Shown piece by piece: positions 1 through 6,797 of a stretch of 14,958 nucleotides of DNA. The stretch comes from Acidobacteriota bacterium (lineage in GTDB: Bacteria > Acidobacteriota > Terriglobia > Terriglobales > Acidobacteriaceae). Every line of letters starts with the position of its first letter. Within the stretch, counting starts at the first letter, position 1. The stretch spans positions 1-14,958 of the forward strand of contig JAKABE010000038.1 of the NCBI GenBank assembly GCA_021801945.1. The letters run 5' to 3'. The notes below the pieces were generated by a model. The model did no database searches. It saw only the letters and a list, made by a program, of their open reading frames with translations, and was not told where the DNA came from. A program made the position numbers and the translations under genes.

Positions 1-1
1 C

Positions 2-286
2 TGTGTCTATAAAGCCCGGCCCATTGGGCTGTTTGTGATGATCGACCAGGACCTCTGCGACGAAAAGATTCTCGCTTACGCAACCGCCAATCCGCGGTTC
101 CAGGAGGTTGAAACTTACACCCAGGTGCCAAGGCAAATTCTCCTGGAGGTGGAGCACTTCTTCTCCGTGTACAAGAATCTCGAAGGAAAGCCGACAAAAG
201 TGATTGGCTGGCAGGACCGCGAAGCGGCGTTGGAGGTGATCCGCTCAAGCCACGAACGGTTTACGCAGAGCGCAGCTTCAGTGTGA
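2..286 (+). CDS. ppa: Inorganic pyrophosphatase, C-terminal part (5' end outside window)
   Basis: Family I soluble inorganic pyrophosphatase, which hydrolyses pyrophosphate to two phosphates in the cytoplasm and drives biosynthetic reactions. The reading frame is already open at base 2 and gives CVYKARPIGLFVMIDQ, then a D-E-K stretch, matching the family's 'ARPIGxFxMxDxxxxDxK' region. After it come an NPRF segment and the C-terminal EHFFSVYKNLEG and V-I-G-W stretch typical of the family's last helix and tail. About 94 residues are visible, roughly the C-terminal half of a 170-200 residue protein. The first catalytic acidic residues lie upstream of the window. The internal GTG at 35 and ATG at 38 are not starts, because conserved sequence precedes them. 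It stops at TGA 284-286. The apparent frameshifted gene on the other strand converges on it, with ends overlapping by about 8 bases. Identification is from recognised motifs only. Confidence 0.9.
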   Translation, partial: CVYKARPIGLFVMIDQDLCDEKILAYATANPRFQEVETYTQVPRQILLEVEHFFSVYKNLEGKPTKVIGWQDREAALEVIRSSHERFTQSAASV

Positions 287-677
287 GGTCTGAAGATGGC
301 CGGAACCGGTCTGTGCCGCGCTGCGCACCGCATCCTCGGCAAACAGCACGGCCGCATCCCCGGCCGCGTGTAGCGCTGGAAATACGCAACCAATACCGGG
401 AAAGCGCCGACTCCTCCCAGGGCGCGCACAGCGCGGCATCGCGGAAGAGAGAGCGACCTTGGCGGGGAATCCAGGAGGAAGCGTTCGAGGCGGGAAACCC
501 ACGCCTGACCGAGGACGATTCGCTGTTCCACCGCGCGCTCGCCCTCTACCATCGAATCCAGCATGCTCACCAGCCGTTCAATGGAACGGGGTCGCGGATG
601 GGGAGCTGTTCATGGTTCCCTTGCCTCTTCGCCACGCGGCGGCGCCAGTTGCGCACCAGCGGGAAACCCAGTTCCAT
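278..677 (-). pseudogene. Frameshifted remnant of a roughly 130-residue gene, coupled to the phosphoesterase gene
   Basis: No single frame covers this stretch, but protein-like, GC3-rich reading can be followed on the minus strand through several frames. An ATG at 677 shares one base with the upstream phosphoesterase stop (TGATG) and opens MELGFPLVRNW, then R-R-R-V-A-K-R-Q-G, ending at a TGA near 567. A second frame from about 590 gives IERLVSMLDSMVEGERAVEQ and then a helix-like stretch ending RLERFLLDS (to about 460). A third frame gives SLFRDAALCAPWEE (about 450-405). A fourth gives ALHAAGDAAVLFAEDAVRSA and ends at TGA 278-280, just where the convergent ppa gene ends. A natural start and a natural end in a tight position argue for one gene broken by indels, either real decay or sequencing error. 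I do not recognise the family. The alternative is that the region is non-coding and the pattern is chance in GC-rich DNA. Confidence 0.4.
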
Positions 678-1375
678 CAATCCGGCAGCTTGCCAGTCTT
701 CAGCACTGTGATCAGCGCCTCCCGATCATGCGCTTCAAGGGGCATCTCCCGGATGCCGCGAATCGTCTCGTCCATCGCGTATTCAACCTCCCGGAGGGAG
801 ATCGCGCCATCTTCCCATACCGCATAGCACGCCAGCGAACGGCTGGTCTTTGGCTGTCCTAGACTCCCTGGATTGAGAATCGCCGTTTTGCCCTCGATCC
901 GCAGAAAGGGCGTGTGCGTGTGGCCGACAATCAGCACGTCCGCGTTGATCCCTTTTACCTCCTCCCGCCAAAGCTCTGAGTCCTTCGAGCAGTAGCCGAA
1001 GAGCGGATCGCTGGGAATTGCATGGACCAGATAGAACTTGACCCCGTCTATTGTGATCCTGCGATAGAGCGGAAGCCCGCGCAGATATTGCAGATCGTCT
1101 GCGGTGCAGACCCGTTGAGAGTACCGCAAGGTCTCTGCCGCCAGACGCTTGTAAGGCGAAGAACAGTTCGGATCCACCAGGAAACCTGCCGCATTGTCAT
1201 GGTTCCCGCGAACGCAGACGGCAGCCTTGTCTCTGATCCGCTGAACCACCTCGTGCGGATACGGCCCGTAATCGACGAGATCGCCTATGCACCAGAGCGC
1301 GTCGTAGTCGCGCTCCGGAAGAGCCTCCAGAGCCGCCAGGTTCGCATGAATATCGGAAAGGATGACGATCTTCAC
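677..1375 (-). CDS. Metallophosphoesterase (YfcE/MJ0936-type phosphodiesterase)
   Basis: Calcineurin-like phosphoesterase of about 232 residues, the usual size for the cytoplasmic YfcE/MJ0936 group. This group uses two divalent metals to cleave phosphodiesters; the physiological substrate is often unknown. The metal-ligand motifs appear in order: SDIHANL near the N-terminus (D-x-H), GDLVDYGPYP, GNHDNAAG, LVHAIPSDP, GHTHTPF and NPGSLGQPK. The start is the GTG at 1375: the DIHAN motif then begins about ten residues in, as in homologues, and GGAGG lies 4-5 bases upstream. The longer open frame to 1501 adds an Arg/Pro-rich stretch with no family resemblance. Its stop overlaps the ATG of the downstream frameshifted remnant, which suggests the two were once co-transcribed and translationally coupled. 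The family call is secure; the substrate cannot be told from sequence. Confidence 0.9.
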   Translation of the reverse strand: MKIVILSDIHANLAALEALPERDYDALWCIGDLVDYGPYPHEVVQRIRDKAAVCVRGNHDNAAGFLVDPNCSSPYKRLAAETLRYSQRVCTADDLQYLRGLPLYRRITIDGVKFYLVHAIPSDPLFGYCSKDSELWREEVKGINADVLIVGHTHTPFLRIEGKTAILNPGSLGQPKTSRSLACYAVWEDGAISLREVEYAMDETIRGIREMPLEAHDREALITVLKTGKLPD

Positions 1376-1919
1376 CGCGCCTCCATCGAGGAATGATCCC
1401 TTGCGCCTGTGAAATGTAGCAGCATGCGGCGGAAGCGTTGCGGCCGGGCAGGAAACGCCCCGGCGAAGCCTCAGCCAGGGGTCATCATCCGCCCATCCCA
1501 ATCAGCGCCAAAAGGGTGGATCAGCAGTTGGGGCGAACCCCTTCGCCCTGCAGCTCCGTCGATACGGAACCACACGCTGAGTATACCGCGCCATGGAATC
1601 GCTGGATGGCGCTGGGGCCTGCATCCGGCGCTGTCCAAAACAGGGGGCTGCCGCGGCCGTCTGACGGCGGCGCGCAAAGGCCGCCCTCTCAACGCGGAAG
1701 TAAGTTCCAGCATCAACCGCTTCGAGCCAGGAGCGCATCGGCCATGAGTGAGAACCGGTCAATCTTCAACTATGGAGCGTGCTATTCGCAGTTACCGCTG
1801 TTGCTTGCGCGGTGAAGCAGCACGAGGCCGGGAGTCACGCCAGGCAGTTCAGACGCGGGCGCGGTTCGTCACGAGAGCCCAATGAGCGCGGCTTGATTGA
1901 ACACTGCATAAGGAAATCC

Positions 1920-1985
1920 CTGTGTCATCCTAAGCGTCGCCCTGCCCGCTGCGGCCGGCCGCGCAGAAGCGAAGCATCCGCGACC
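1920..1985. repeat. Degenerate REP-like dispersed element with 12-bp palindrome
   Basis: The left part reads TGTGTCATCCTAAGCG and the right part AGCGAAGCATCCGCG. These resemble the two halves of the 'GTGTCATCCTGAGCG...GAAG(G/A)ATCC' intergenic element known to me from many acidobacterial and other soil-bacterial genomes. The centre is the perfect palindrome GCGGCCGGCCGC at 1951-1962. Only one copy lies in this window, so its repetitive nature is inferred from resemblance and not shown here. Confidence 0.35.
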
Positions 1986-2093
1986 GATCTTCTCCCGGAA
2001 CCAGGACTTGTTTTGCAGAATTCGACGGCCCCGAGGGCAGGTCTCTTTCCTGCCGGCACACCTCCAACATCCGCGGCGGCGGCCCTTAAATCG

Positions 2094-2099
2094 TATAAT
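2094..2099 (+). promoter_or_regulatory. Probable -10 box of the GH35 gene promoter
   Basis: A perfect TATAAT occurs in otherwise very GC-rich sequence, 65 bases before the GH35 start codon. No good -35 hexamer is seen at 16-18 bases upstream (the region is CGCGGCGGC-like), so if this is a promoter it depends on an activator or an alternative sigma contact. The transcript would begin near 2106. Confidence 0.4.
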
Positions 2100-2163
2100 T
2101 TCCTGTCCTTCAAGGAGAACGAGCAGACAACTTTCCCCATGCTTGGGATGAGGTGAGTCTCAA

Positions 2164-3828
2164 ATGCGCTTCCGCATCTTTTTCTCTCTTTTCATCGCCA
2201 TGGGCTCAGTCGCGGCTACGTGTATCGCCAGCGGCCAGACGCAGGCGGCCTCGACGCTTCCCCACCTCGAAAGGCGCGGGAAGGCCACGCAGCTGATCGT
2301 GGACGGCAAGCCCTTTCTGGTGTTGGCCGGGGAGCTGCGCAACAACTCGGCCACCAGCCTGGAATACATGAAGCCCATCTGGTCCAGGCTGGCCGCCGAC
2401 CACCTGAATACGGTCGAGGCTGGGGTTTCCTGGGCGCAGCTTGAGCCCACCGAGGGCAAGTTCGACTTCAGCACCGTGGACGGCCTCATCCGCGCTGCCC
2501 GCCAGCACAACCTGCACCTGGTCTTCCTGTGGTTCGGAAGCTGGAAGAATACCTGGTCCAGTTACGCGCCCGACTGGGTCAAGAGGAACTTCACGCGCTT
2601 TCCGCGCGTGGACCTGCGCGACGGCTCCGGAACTGAGCGGCTGAGCCCCTTCAGCCAGGCCTGCTGGGAAGCCGACGCCCGTGCCTTCCGGGCGCTCATG
2701 CGCAACATCCGCGAAGCGGACGGCCAGCAGCACACGGTCCTCATGATCCAGGTAGAGAACGAAGTGGGCGTTATTCCGGACGCACGCGACCATTCGCCGG
2801 TGGCCAACGCTGCCTATACCGGCCCCGTGCCGCCCAAACTGATGGATTACCTCAAGAAACATCGCGCCACCATCCAACCGGAACTGCTGGCCCGGTGGCA
2901 GGCGGCGGGATTCCGGACCTCCGGCACCTGGGAACAGGTCTTCGGACCGGGCCCGGAGACGGAAGACTTCTTCATGGCCTGGTACTACGCCCGCTACATC
3001 AACAGGGTCGTGGCGGCGGGCAAGGCCGAATACCCTCTGCCCATGTATGTGAACGCGGCGTTGATCGTGCCGGGATTCGTCGCGGGACAGTTCAACAGCG
3101 GCGGCCCGCTCTCGCATTCCATGGACATCTGGCGCGCGGGAGCCCCCGACCTCAGCTTTCTGGCGCCGGACATCTACTTCAACTTCCAGAAGTGGACCGC
3201 CCGCTACGACGTTCCGGGAAACCCGCTGTATATCCCCGAGGCGGTCAGCGGCGATCAGGGCGCGGCGGAGGCCTTCTTTGCCTTCGGCCAGCACAATGCC
3301 ATTGGCTTTGCGCCCTTCAGCATCGACCGGATGCCGGATGCTGCGGGGGCCAAACTCGCGCACGCCTACGACATCCTCTCGCAGCTTTCGCCGATGATCC
3401 TCCAGGCGCAGACGAATGGAACCATCGCAGCCGCCATGCTGGAGCAGATGAACCGCTCGCTGCGCGTGCGGCTGGGAGGCTACACCCTGAACATCAGCCG
3501 CGCTGAAGGGTTCCGGCCGCGGCCTCCTGCTCCGACCGCAGGTTCGCTCTACGCGCCGTCCGCTCTCGTTCCCCACGCCATCTTCATCAATACGGCGCCG
3601 GACGAGTTTTACATTGCCGGCTCTGATCTCAAAGTCACGTTTACGCCCGATACACCGGGACCGCCCATTGCGGGCCTGGGAGCTGTCGAGGAGGGCAGCT
3701 TCGTGCAGGGCCGATGGGTTGCCGGCCGGATGCTTGCTGGAGACGCCACCGGCGAAGGAAACGCCCTCTATCTGCGCAGCGGACGCGAGCAGAAAATCCT
3801 GCGCGTGACCGTTTACCGCTACCGGTAG
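2164..3828 (+). CDS. Secreted GH35-type beta-galactosidase (Bgl35A-like, DUF5597 family)
   Basis: A 554-residue exported glycosidase predicted to remove terminal beta-galactose from oligo- or polysaccharides, such as xyloglucan fragments, by a retaining mechanism. An N-terminal signal peptide (about residues 1-29, MRFRIFFSLFIAMGSVAATC...) has a plausible cleavage after QTQA. The TIM-barrel follows: FLVLAGELRNNSA (about 51-63), VEAGVSWAQLEP (84-95), then the acid/base motif MIQVENEVG with E200, and LYIPEA with E359 as the likely nucleophile. Length and motif spacing match Cellvibrio Bgl35A-type enzymes. The C-terminal ~180 residues resemble the beta-sandwich domain called DUF5597. The start is supported by AGGTGA seven bases upstream. 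It stands alone: about 560 non-coding bases separate it from the next gene on the same strand. Cys20 could suggest a lipoprotein, but the preceding residues are a poor lipobox. Substrate specificity is inference. Confidence 0.87.
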   Translation: MRFRIFFSLFIAMGSVAATCIASGQTQAASTLPHLERRGKATQLIVDGKPFLVLAGELRNNSATSLEYMKPIWSRLAADHLNTVEAGVSWAQLEPTEGKFDFSTVDGLIRAARQHNLHLVFLWFGSWKNTWSSYAPDWVKRNFTRFPRVDLRDGSGTERLSPFSQACWEADARAFRALMRNIREADGQQHTVLMIQVENEVGVIPDARDHSPVANAAYTGPVPPKLMDYLKKHRATIQPELLARWQAAGFRTSGTWEQVFGPGPETEDFFMAWYYARYINRVVAAGKAEYPLPMYVNAALIVPGFVAGQFNSGGPLSHSMDIWRAGAPDLSFLAPDIYFNFQKWTARYDVPGNPLYIPEAVSGDQGAAEAFFAFGQHNAIGFAPFSIDRMPDAAGAKLAHAYDILSQLSPMILQAQTNGTIAAAMLEQMNRSLRVRLGGYTLNISRAEGFRPRPPAPTAGSLYAPSALVPHAIFINTAPDEFYIAGSDLKVTFTPDTPGPPIAGLGAVEEGSFVQGRWVAGRMLAGDATGEGNALYLRSGREQKILRVTVYRYR

Positions 3829-3852
3829 CCGGCTCCGGCCACGCCTGAGAAT

Positions 3853-3879
3853 CTCTTTGAATACCGCAGGGTCAAAGAG
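3853..3879 (+). terminator. Candidate hairpin after the GH35 gene
   Basis: CTCTTTGA (3853-3860) and its exact complement TCAAAGAG (3872-3879) form an 8-bp stem around an 11-base loop, 24 bases after the GH35 stop codon. No U-tract follows, so it would be a weak intrinsic terminator or an RNA 3'-end stabiliser. Confidence 0.3.
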
Positions 3880-4120
3880 TTCCGCTTTGAAAGGGCGCGG
3901 CATCAGGCGGGCCGTAAGTGCAGAAAAACAAAGACGGGGCTTCAGCTTCCGCGGAAGGAACCGGCCGCCATCTGCCGCTCGTCGGATGGTCTTTCCGCTG
4001 CCAGCCCAGCCCCAGAGCCCCCTCAAGACCGGCCCGCTCCACTAAACCGCGCCGGCTACAGAGCCTCCATTTACACGATTTAAAATAAAGCAGGCACTTT
4101 GCCCGCAGACACGCTAATAT

Positions 4121-4378
4121 GGGGTGCGTCCCTTTTTGAGTGCGATTGGCAGAAGGCCTGAAGAACCCTCGGGTGGGCAAAAGAATTAAGCCCGGGCGCA
4201 AGCCTGGGCAGCGGGCCGAAATCGGCAAGCGAGGTTCAGCGAGAAGGTATCCGCGCTTCCGTGGGTGGCAAGAACAGGTCTTCATCGTTGGGGTGGAAGC
4301 CCCGTCCCGGCGGAGGCTTGAGAGCGGACCTTCGATCAGCCAGTTGAGTGAATGCAAGACAAATTTTTGAGACGCACG
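4121..4378 (+). ncRNA. Candidate structured RNA or 5' leader upstream of the GT4 gene
   Basis: GTGCGTC (4124-4130) pairs exactly with GACGCAC (4371-4377), which could close a domain of about 250 bases. Inside are an 8-bp stem GCCCGGGC/GCCTGGGC (4190-4209, one G-U) capped by a GCAA tetraloop, a GCCG-AAAT-CGGC hairpin (4215-4226) and a GGGG/CCCC hairpin (4290-4303). TAATAT at 4115-4120 would serve as a -10 box with a start just before the closing helix, but no -35 box is evident. The closing helix ends 12 bases before the glycosyltransferase ATG, which has no visible ribosome binding site, so a cis-regulatory leader is possible. It matches no riboswitch, 6S, SRP, tmRNA or RNase P consensus that I can recall. 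A competing reading is a 76-codon basic ORF from GTG 4140. Confidence 0.3.
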
Positions 4379-4389
4379 ACACGAACCAC

Positions 4390-5586
4390 ATGATTGCTCG
4401 AACGCCGCGCGTGGCCTATTTCCCCGACTCGTTCCACGAGGTGAACGGGGTCGCCCGGACCGCTCGCCATTTTGAGGCCTTCGCGCGCCAGTGCAATCTC
4501 CCCTTCCTGTGCGTCCGCGCCGGAGACCGCACGCCTGCCTTCCTCGACGAAGGCAGCGTATGGACGCTGGAGCTGCCCCGCGGCTTTCTGTCTTTTCCCA
4601 TCGAGAAAGACCTTCGCTTCGATCCAGCCTTTCTCCGCCACTTTCCGCGCATCGAGCGCGTCATGAGGCGCTTTCGACCCGACCTGATTCAGATCACCGG
4701 TCCAAGCGAGGTGGGCCTGTTGGGAGCGTGGATGGCGCATTATTTTCAACTGCCGCTCGTCTCCAGTTGGCACACCAACCTCCACGAGTACGCGGCGCGG
4801 CGTGCGCAGCGGTTTCTGCACATGCTCTCGGACTGCCAGTCGTGCGCCGTGGGCCGCACCATTGAGGCGGTTTCTCTGGCCGTCGCCGCCAGGTTCTACT
4901 CGCTGGGCCAGATGCTTCTGGCGCCCAACCCCGCCTTGTGCTCCTTGCTCGAACGCGTCACCGGACGGCCCTGCCACCTGGCGCCCGGCGGCGTGGACCC
5001 CGCGCTCTTCCATCCCGCCAAGCGCCGGCGCAGCCCCGCGGATCGCAGCTATGTTCTGGGCTTCGTGGGCAGGCTCTCGGTCGAGAAGAACATCGCCCAT
5101 CTGGTTCAGGTGCAGAAGGAACTGGAGCAGATGGGTTACCGCGATTTCCGCTTCCTGATTGTTGGCCAGGGCGCGCACGAAGCCTGGTTGCGCGAACGCT
5201 TGCCGCGCGCCGAGTTCGTTGGCGTGCTGCACGGGGAAGATCTGGCTACCGCCTACGCCAATATGGACCTGTTCGTCTTTCCCTCGCACACCGACACCTT
5301 CGCCAACGTGGTGCTGGAGGCTTTGGCCTCGGGCGTTCCCGCCATTGTGAACCTCGACGGCGGCCCCAGGACCATCGTCCGCGACGGCGAAACCGGGCGT
5401 ATCGTTCCCGACACCGAGTTTTCCGCCGCGATCGCCGCCCTCCTCGCCGATCCCATCCGTCACGACGCCATGCGCCAGGCCGCCCGCGCCTACGGCCTTT
5501 CCGCCGGCTGGGACACAGCCTTCGAGGGCATCTACACAGCCTACGAAACCATCCTCCCCGGCCGCCATTTGGCGCTGGCAAGCTGA
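4390..5586 (+). CDS. GT4-family glycosyltransferase (GT-B fold)
   Basis: A 398-residue retaining glycosyltransferase that would move a sugar from a nucleotide donor (unknown) to a lipid or polysaccharide acceptor at the cytoplasmic membrane face. The N-terminal Rossmann half starts VAYFPDSFHEVNGVART (residues 7-23) with the glycine-rich acceptor-side loop. The C-terminal half starts VLGFVGRLSVEKN (222-234), giving the Arg/Lys that bind donor phosphates. FPSHTDTFANVVLEALASG (297-315) is the E-x7-E element, with Asp302 in place of the first Glu and E310 as the second. The pattern resembles MgtA, PimB or SQD2-type GT4 enzymes. I chose ATG 4390 because homologues begin a few residues before the first strand; GTG 4348 in frame would add 14 residues. 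Neither has a clear ribosome binding site. Acceptor and donor are not deducible. Confidence 0.88.
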   Translation: MIARTPRVAYFPDSFHEVNGVARTARHFEAFARQCNLPFLCVRAGDRTPAFLDEGSVWTLELPRGFLSFPIEKDLRFDPAFLRHFPRIERVMRRFRPDLIQITGPSEVGLLGAWMAHYFQLPLVSSWHTNLHEYAARRAQRFLHMLSDCQSCAVGRTIEAVSLAVAARFYSLGQMLLAPNPALCSLLERVTGRPCHLAPGGVDPALFHPAKRRRSPADRSYVLGFVGRLSVEKNIAHLVQVQKELEQMGYRDFRFLIVGQGAHEAWLRERLPRAEFVGVLHGEDLATAYANMDLFVFPSHTDTFANVVLEALASGVPAIVNLDGGPRTIVRDGETGRIVPDTEFSAAIAALLADPIRHDAMRQAARAYGLSAGWDTAFEGIYTAYETILPGRHLALAS

Positions 5587-5732
5587 AGCCTGGCCCGCGC
5601 CGCAGGCCACAGCGCCTTCGCAAACCAGCGCATTGACAAAGGCGCTTCCGCACCTGAAGATGCAACTTAGCCGATCACCGGCTGGTTTCTCCCCCATCCA
5701 AGCAAGCTAATCTTCCTCTCAAGGAACCGTAT

Positions 5733-6164
5733 ATGCTCAAAAGGTTACTTCTGCTCAAAGCCGTGCCCACCAGGGCCGATGCGGGCCTGCTGGTACTGCG
5801 CCTGTTGGTGGGCACAACACTCTTCTTTCACCACGGGCTTGAAAAGATCACCCATTTCACAATGATGGCCAAGTTCTTTCCCAACCCCTTGCACATCGGC
5901 GCCCTGCCCAGCCTGTTGTTCGCCGTGCTCTCGGACGCGGTATGCAGCGTGCTGCTGGTTCTAGGACTGGCCACGCGCTGGGCCGCGCTGGTCGTAGCCG
6001 TCAATGTCTTCGTAGCCTGGGCATTTGTGCATCACTTCCCCTACTTTGGCCGCATGGGGGGAATCGGCGAGCTGATCGTCCTTTATCTGGGCGCGACAAT
6101 TGCGCTCCTGCTGGCAGGCCCCGGCAAGTACAGCATCGATGCGGCCCTCGGAAAAGGAAAATAG
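5733..6164 (+). CDS. DoxX family membrane protein
   Basis: A 143-residue integral membrane protein of the DoxX/DoxD-like superfamily. The biochemical role of this superfamily is poorly defined; members are linked to redox stress or quinone-dependent oxidoreductases. About four membrane segments are visible: residues 18-36 (GLLVLRLLVGTTLFF), 57-77, 81-102 (RWAALVVAVNVFVAWAF) and 113-127 (ELIVLYLGATIALLL). Family hallmarks are the early HHGLEKI motif after the first segment and the C-terminal GPGKYSID. The start ATG has AAGGA seven bases upstream. It follows the glycosyltransferase gene by 146 bases on the same strand and converges with the next gene 45 bases later. No functional partner is evident nearby. 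Confidence 0.88.
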   Translation: MLKRLLLLKAVPTRADAGLLVLRLLVGTTLFFHHGLEKITHFTMMAKFFPNPLHIGALPSLLFAVLSDAVCSVLLVLGLATRWAALVVAVNVFVAWAFVHHFPYFGRMGGIGELIVLYLGATIALLLAGPGKYSIDAALGKGK

Positions 6165-6209
6165 AAATCCTCGCCAATCCTCGGCGGCGTAGCGGGCCAC
6201 CGACTGCAT

Positions 6210-6797
6210 TCACCGCTGAGGACCTGAGTCTGCGCATAGTCCCGTGCGCAGGTTCAGGGCGAAGGGGACTTCCTTGTCCGTGCGCATCTCCCAGCCCATA
6301 CCGCGCAACACGCCGCCCTCGATGCCGGTGATCGTCACGCCTTCGTCGGAGAGCTTCCCGGACTCCCACGCCTGGCCGCTGCGGCCCCAGGCCAAGATCG
6401 AATAGTGGCTGACAAAAAGCAGCAGGTCCGCCTCGACGGCCGGCAGCACTGCCAGCACCGGCCGGTAAGGAATCATCGCGAATTGCTCCGGCGCGCGCGT
6501 GTCGATCAGGTAGGCGTAGCCGCCCGCCACCGCGCAGATCTCCGCGGACTGCGGCGCGGACCACAGACCGGTAGGAACCACGGGATCGCGGAAGCCCAGA
6601 GCGCAGGTCGCCAGGAACGGTTCAGCGCCGTCTGGCCGCACCAGCGCCTCCAGCGCGCCCCGCTCCACCTCTTCCGCCGCGCGTGGATAGACAAAGCGCC
6701 GCGAGGGCAGGATAAGGGGCCGCGCCGGCAGCGCCTCGGCCTGCCAGCTCCGCGGAAAGCTGAAGTCCAGCACCGGCTTCGGCGACACTTCGGTCAC
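6210..6797 (-). CDS. Unrecognised protein, translationally coupled to the phosphatase
   Basis: About 195 residues, no family recognised. The start GTG at 6797 overlaps the phosphatase stop in the arrangement GTGA, a 4-base overlap typical of translational coupling, and AAGG lies about 8 bases upstream. There is no signal peptide or membrane segment. The sequence is rich in aromatic and Pro residues and beta-like stretches: VLDFSFPRSWQ near the N-terminus, LWSAPQSAEICAVAGGYAYL in the middle, then PYRPVLAVLPAVEADLLLFV and the C-terminal half with ILAWGRSGQAWESGKLSDEG followed by V-T-I-T-G-I-E-G-G-V-L-R-G-M-G-W. The WGRSGQAWESGKLSDEG region, ending in a small all-beta unit, is reminiscent of periplasmic/beta-propeller-like blades, but this is only an impression. 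Strong codon bias and the coupled start make it a real gene. Its role is probably tied to the phosphatase. Confidence 0.75.
   Translation of the reverse strand: MTEVSPKPVLDFSFPRSWQAEALPARPLILPSRRFVYPRAAEEVERGALEALVRPDGAEPFLATCALGFRDPVVPTGLWSAPQSAEICAVAGGYAYLIDTRAPEQFAMIPYRPVLAVLPAVEADLLLFVSHYSILAWGRSGQAWESGKLSDEGVTITGIEGGVLRGMGWEMRTDKEVPFALNLRTGLCADSGPQR

Larger units (their letters stand above)
1376..2163. other. 788-base region without a convincing gene
   Basis: Several overlapping open frames occur on both strands but none shows a recognisable family or a good ribosome binding site. The most protein-like piece is on the minus strand near 1600-1471 (GILSVWFRIDGAAG, then a tail containing HPFGADWDGRMM), which could be the end of a decayed gene. 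The right half holds a repeat-like palindromic element (about 1920-1985) and a TATAAT box at 2094-2099 in front of the GH35 gene. Nothing else was seen. Confidence 0.5.

Noticed and set aside
1779..2156. 125-codon plus-strand frame before the GH35 gene
   Set aside because: No ribosome binding site, Arg/Pro-rich, and it runs through the repeat-like element and the TATAAT box.
2205..2225. Lipobox around Cys20 of the GH35 protein
   Set aside because: The residues before Cys (A-A-T) do not fit the L/V-x-G/A-C rule; ordinary signal peptidase cleavage is more likely.
2206..4026. 606-codon open frame antisense to the GH35 gene
   Set aside because: It mirrors a confidently identified enzyme; long antisense frames are expected in GC-rich codon-biased genes, and the peptide is Arg/Gly-rich with no motif.
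4140..4370. 76-codon basic ORF from GTG
   Set aside because: No ribosome binding site and no recognised family; kept only as an alternative to the structured-RNA reading.
4336..5697. 453-codon open frame antisense to the GT4 gene
   Set aside because: Shadow of the glycosyltransferase gene; low-complexity Gly/Ala/His-rich product with no recognisable domain.
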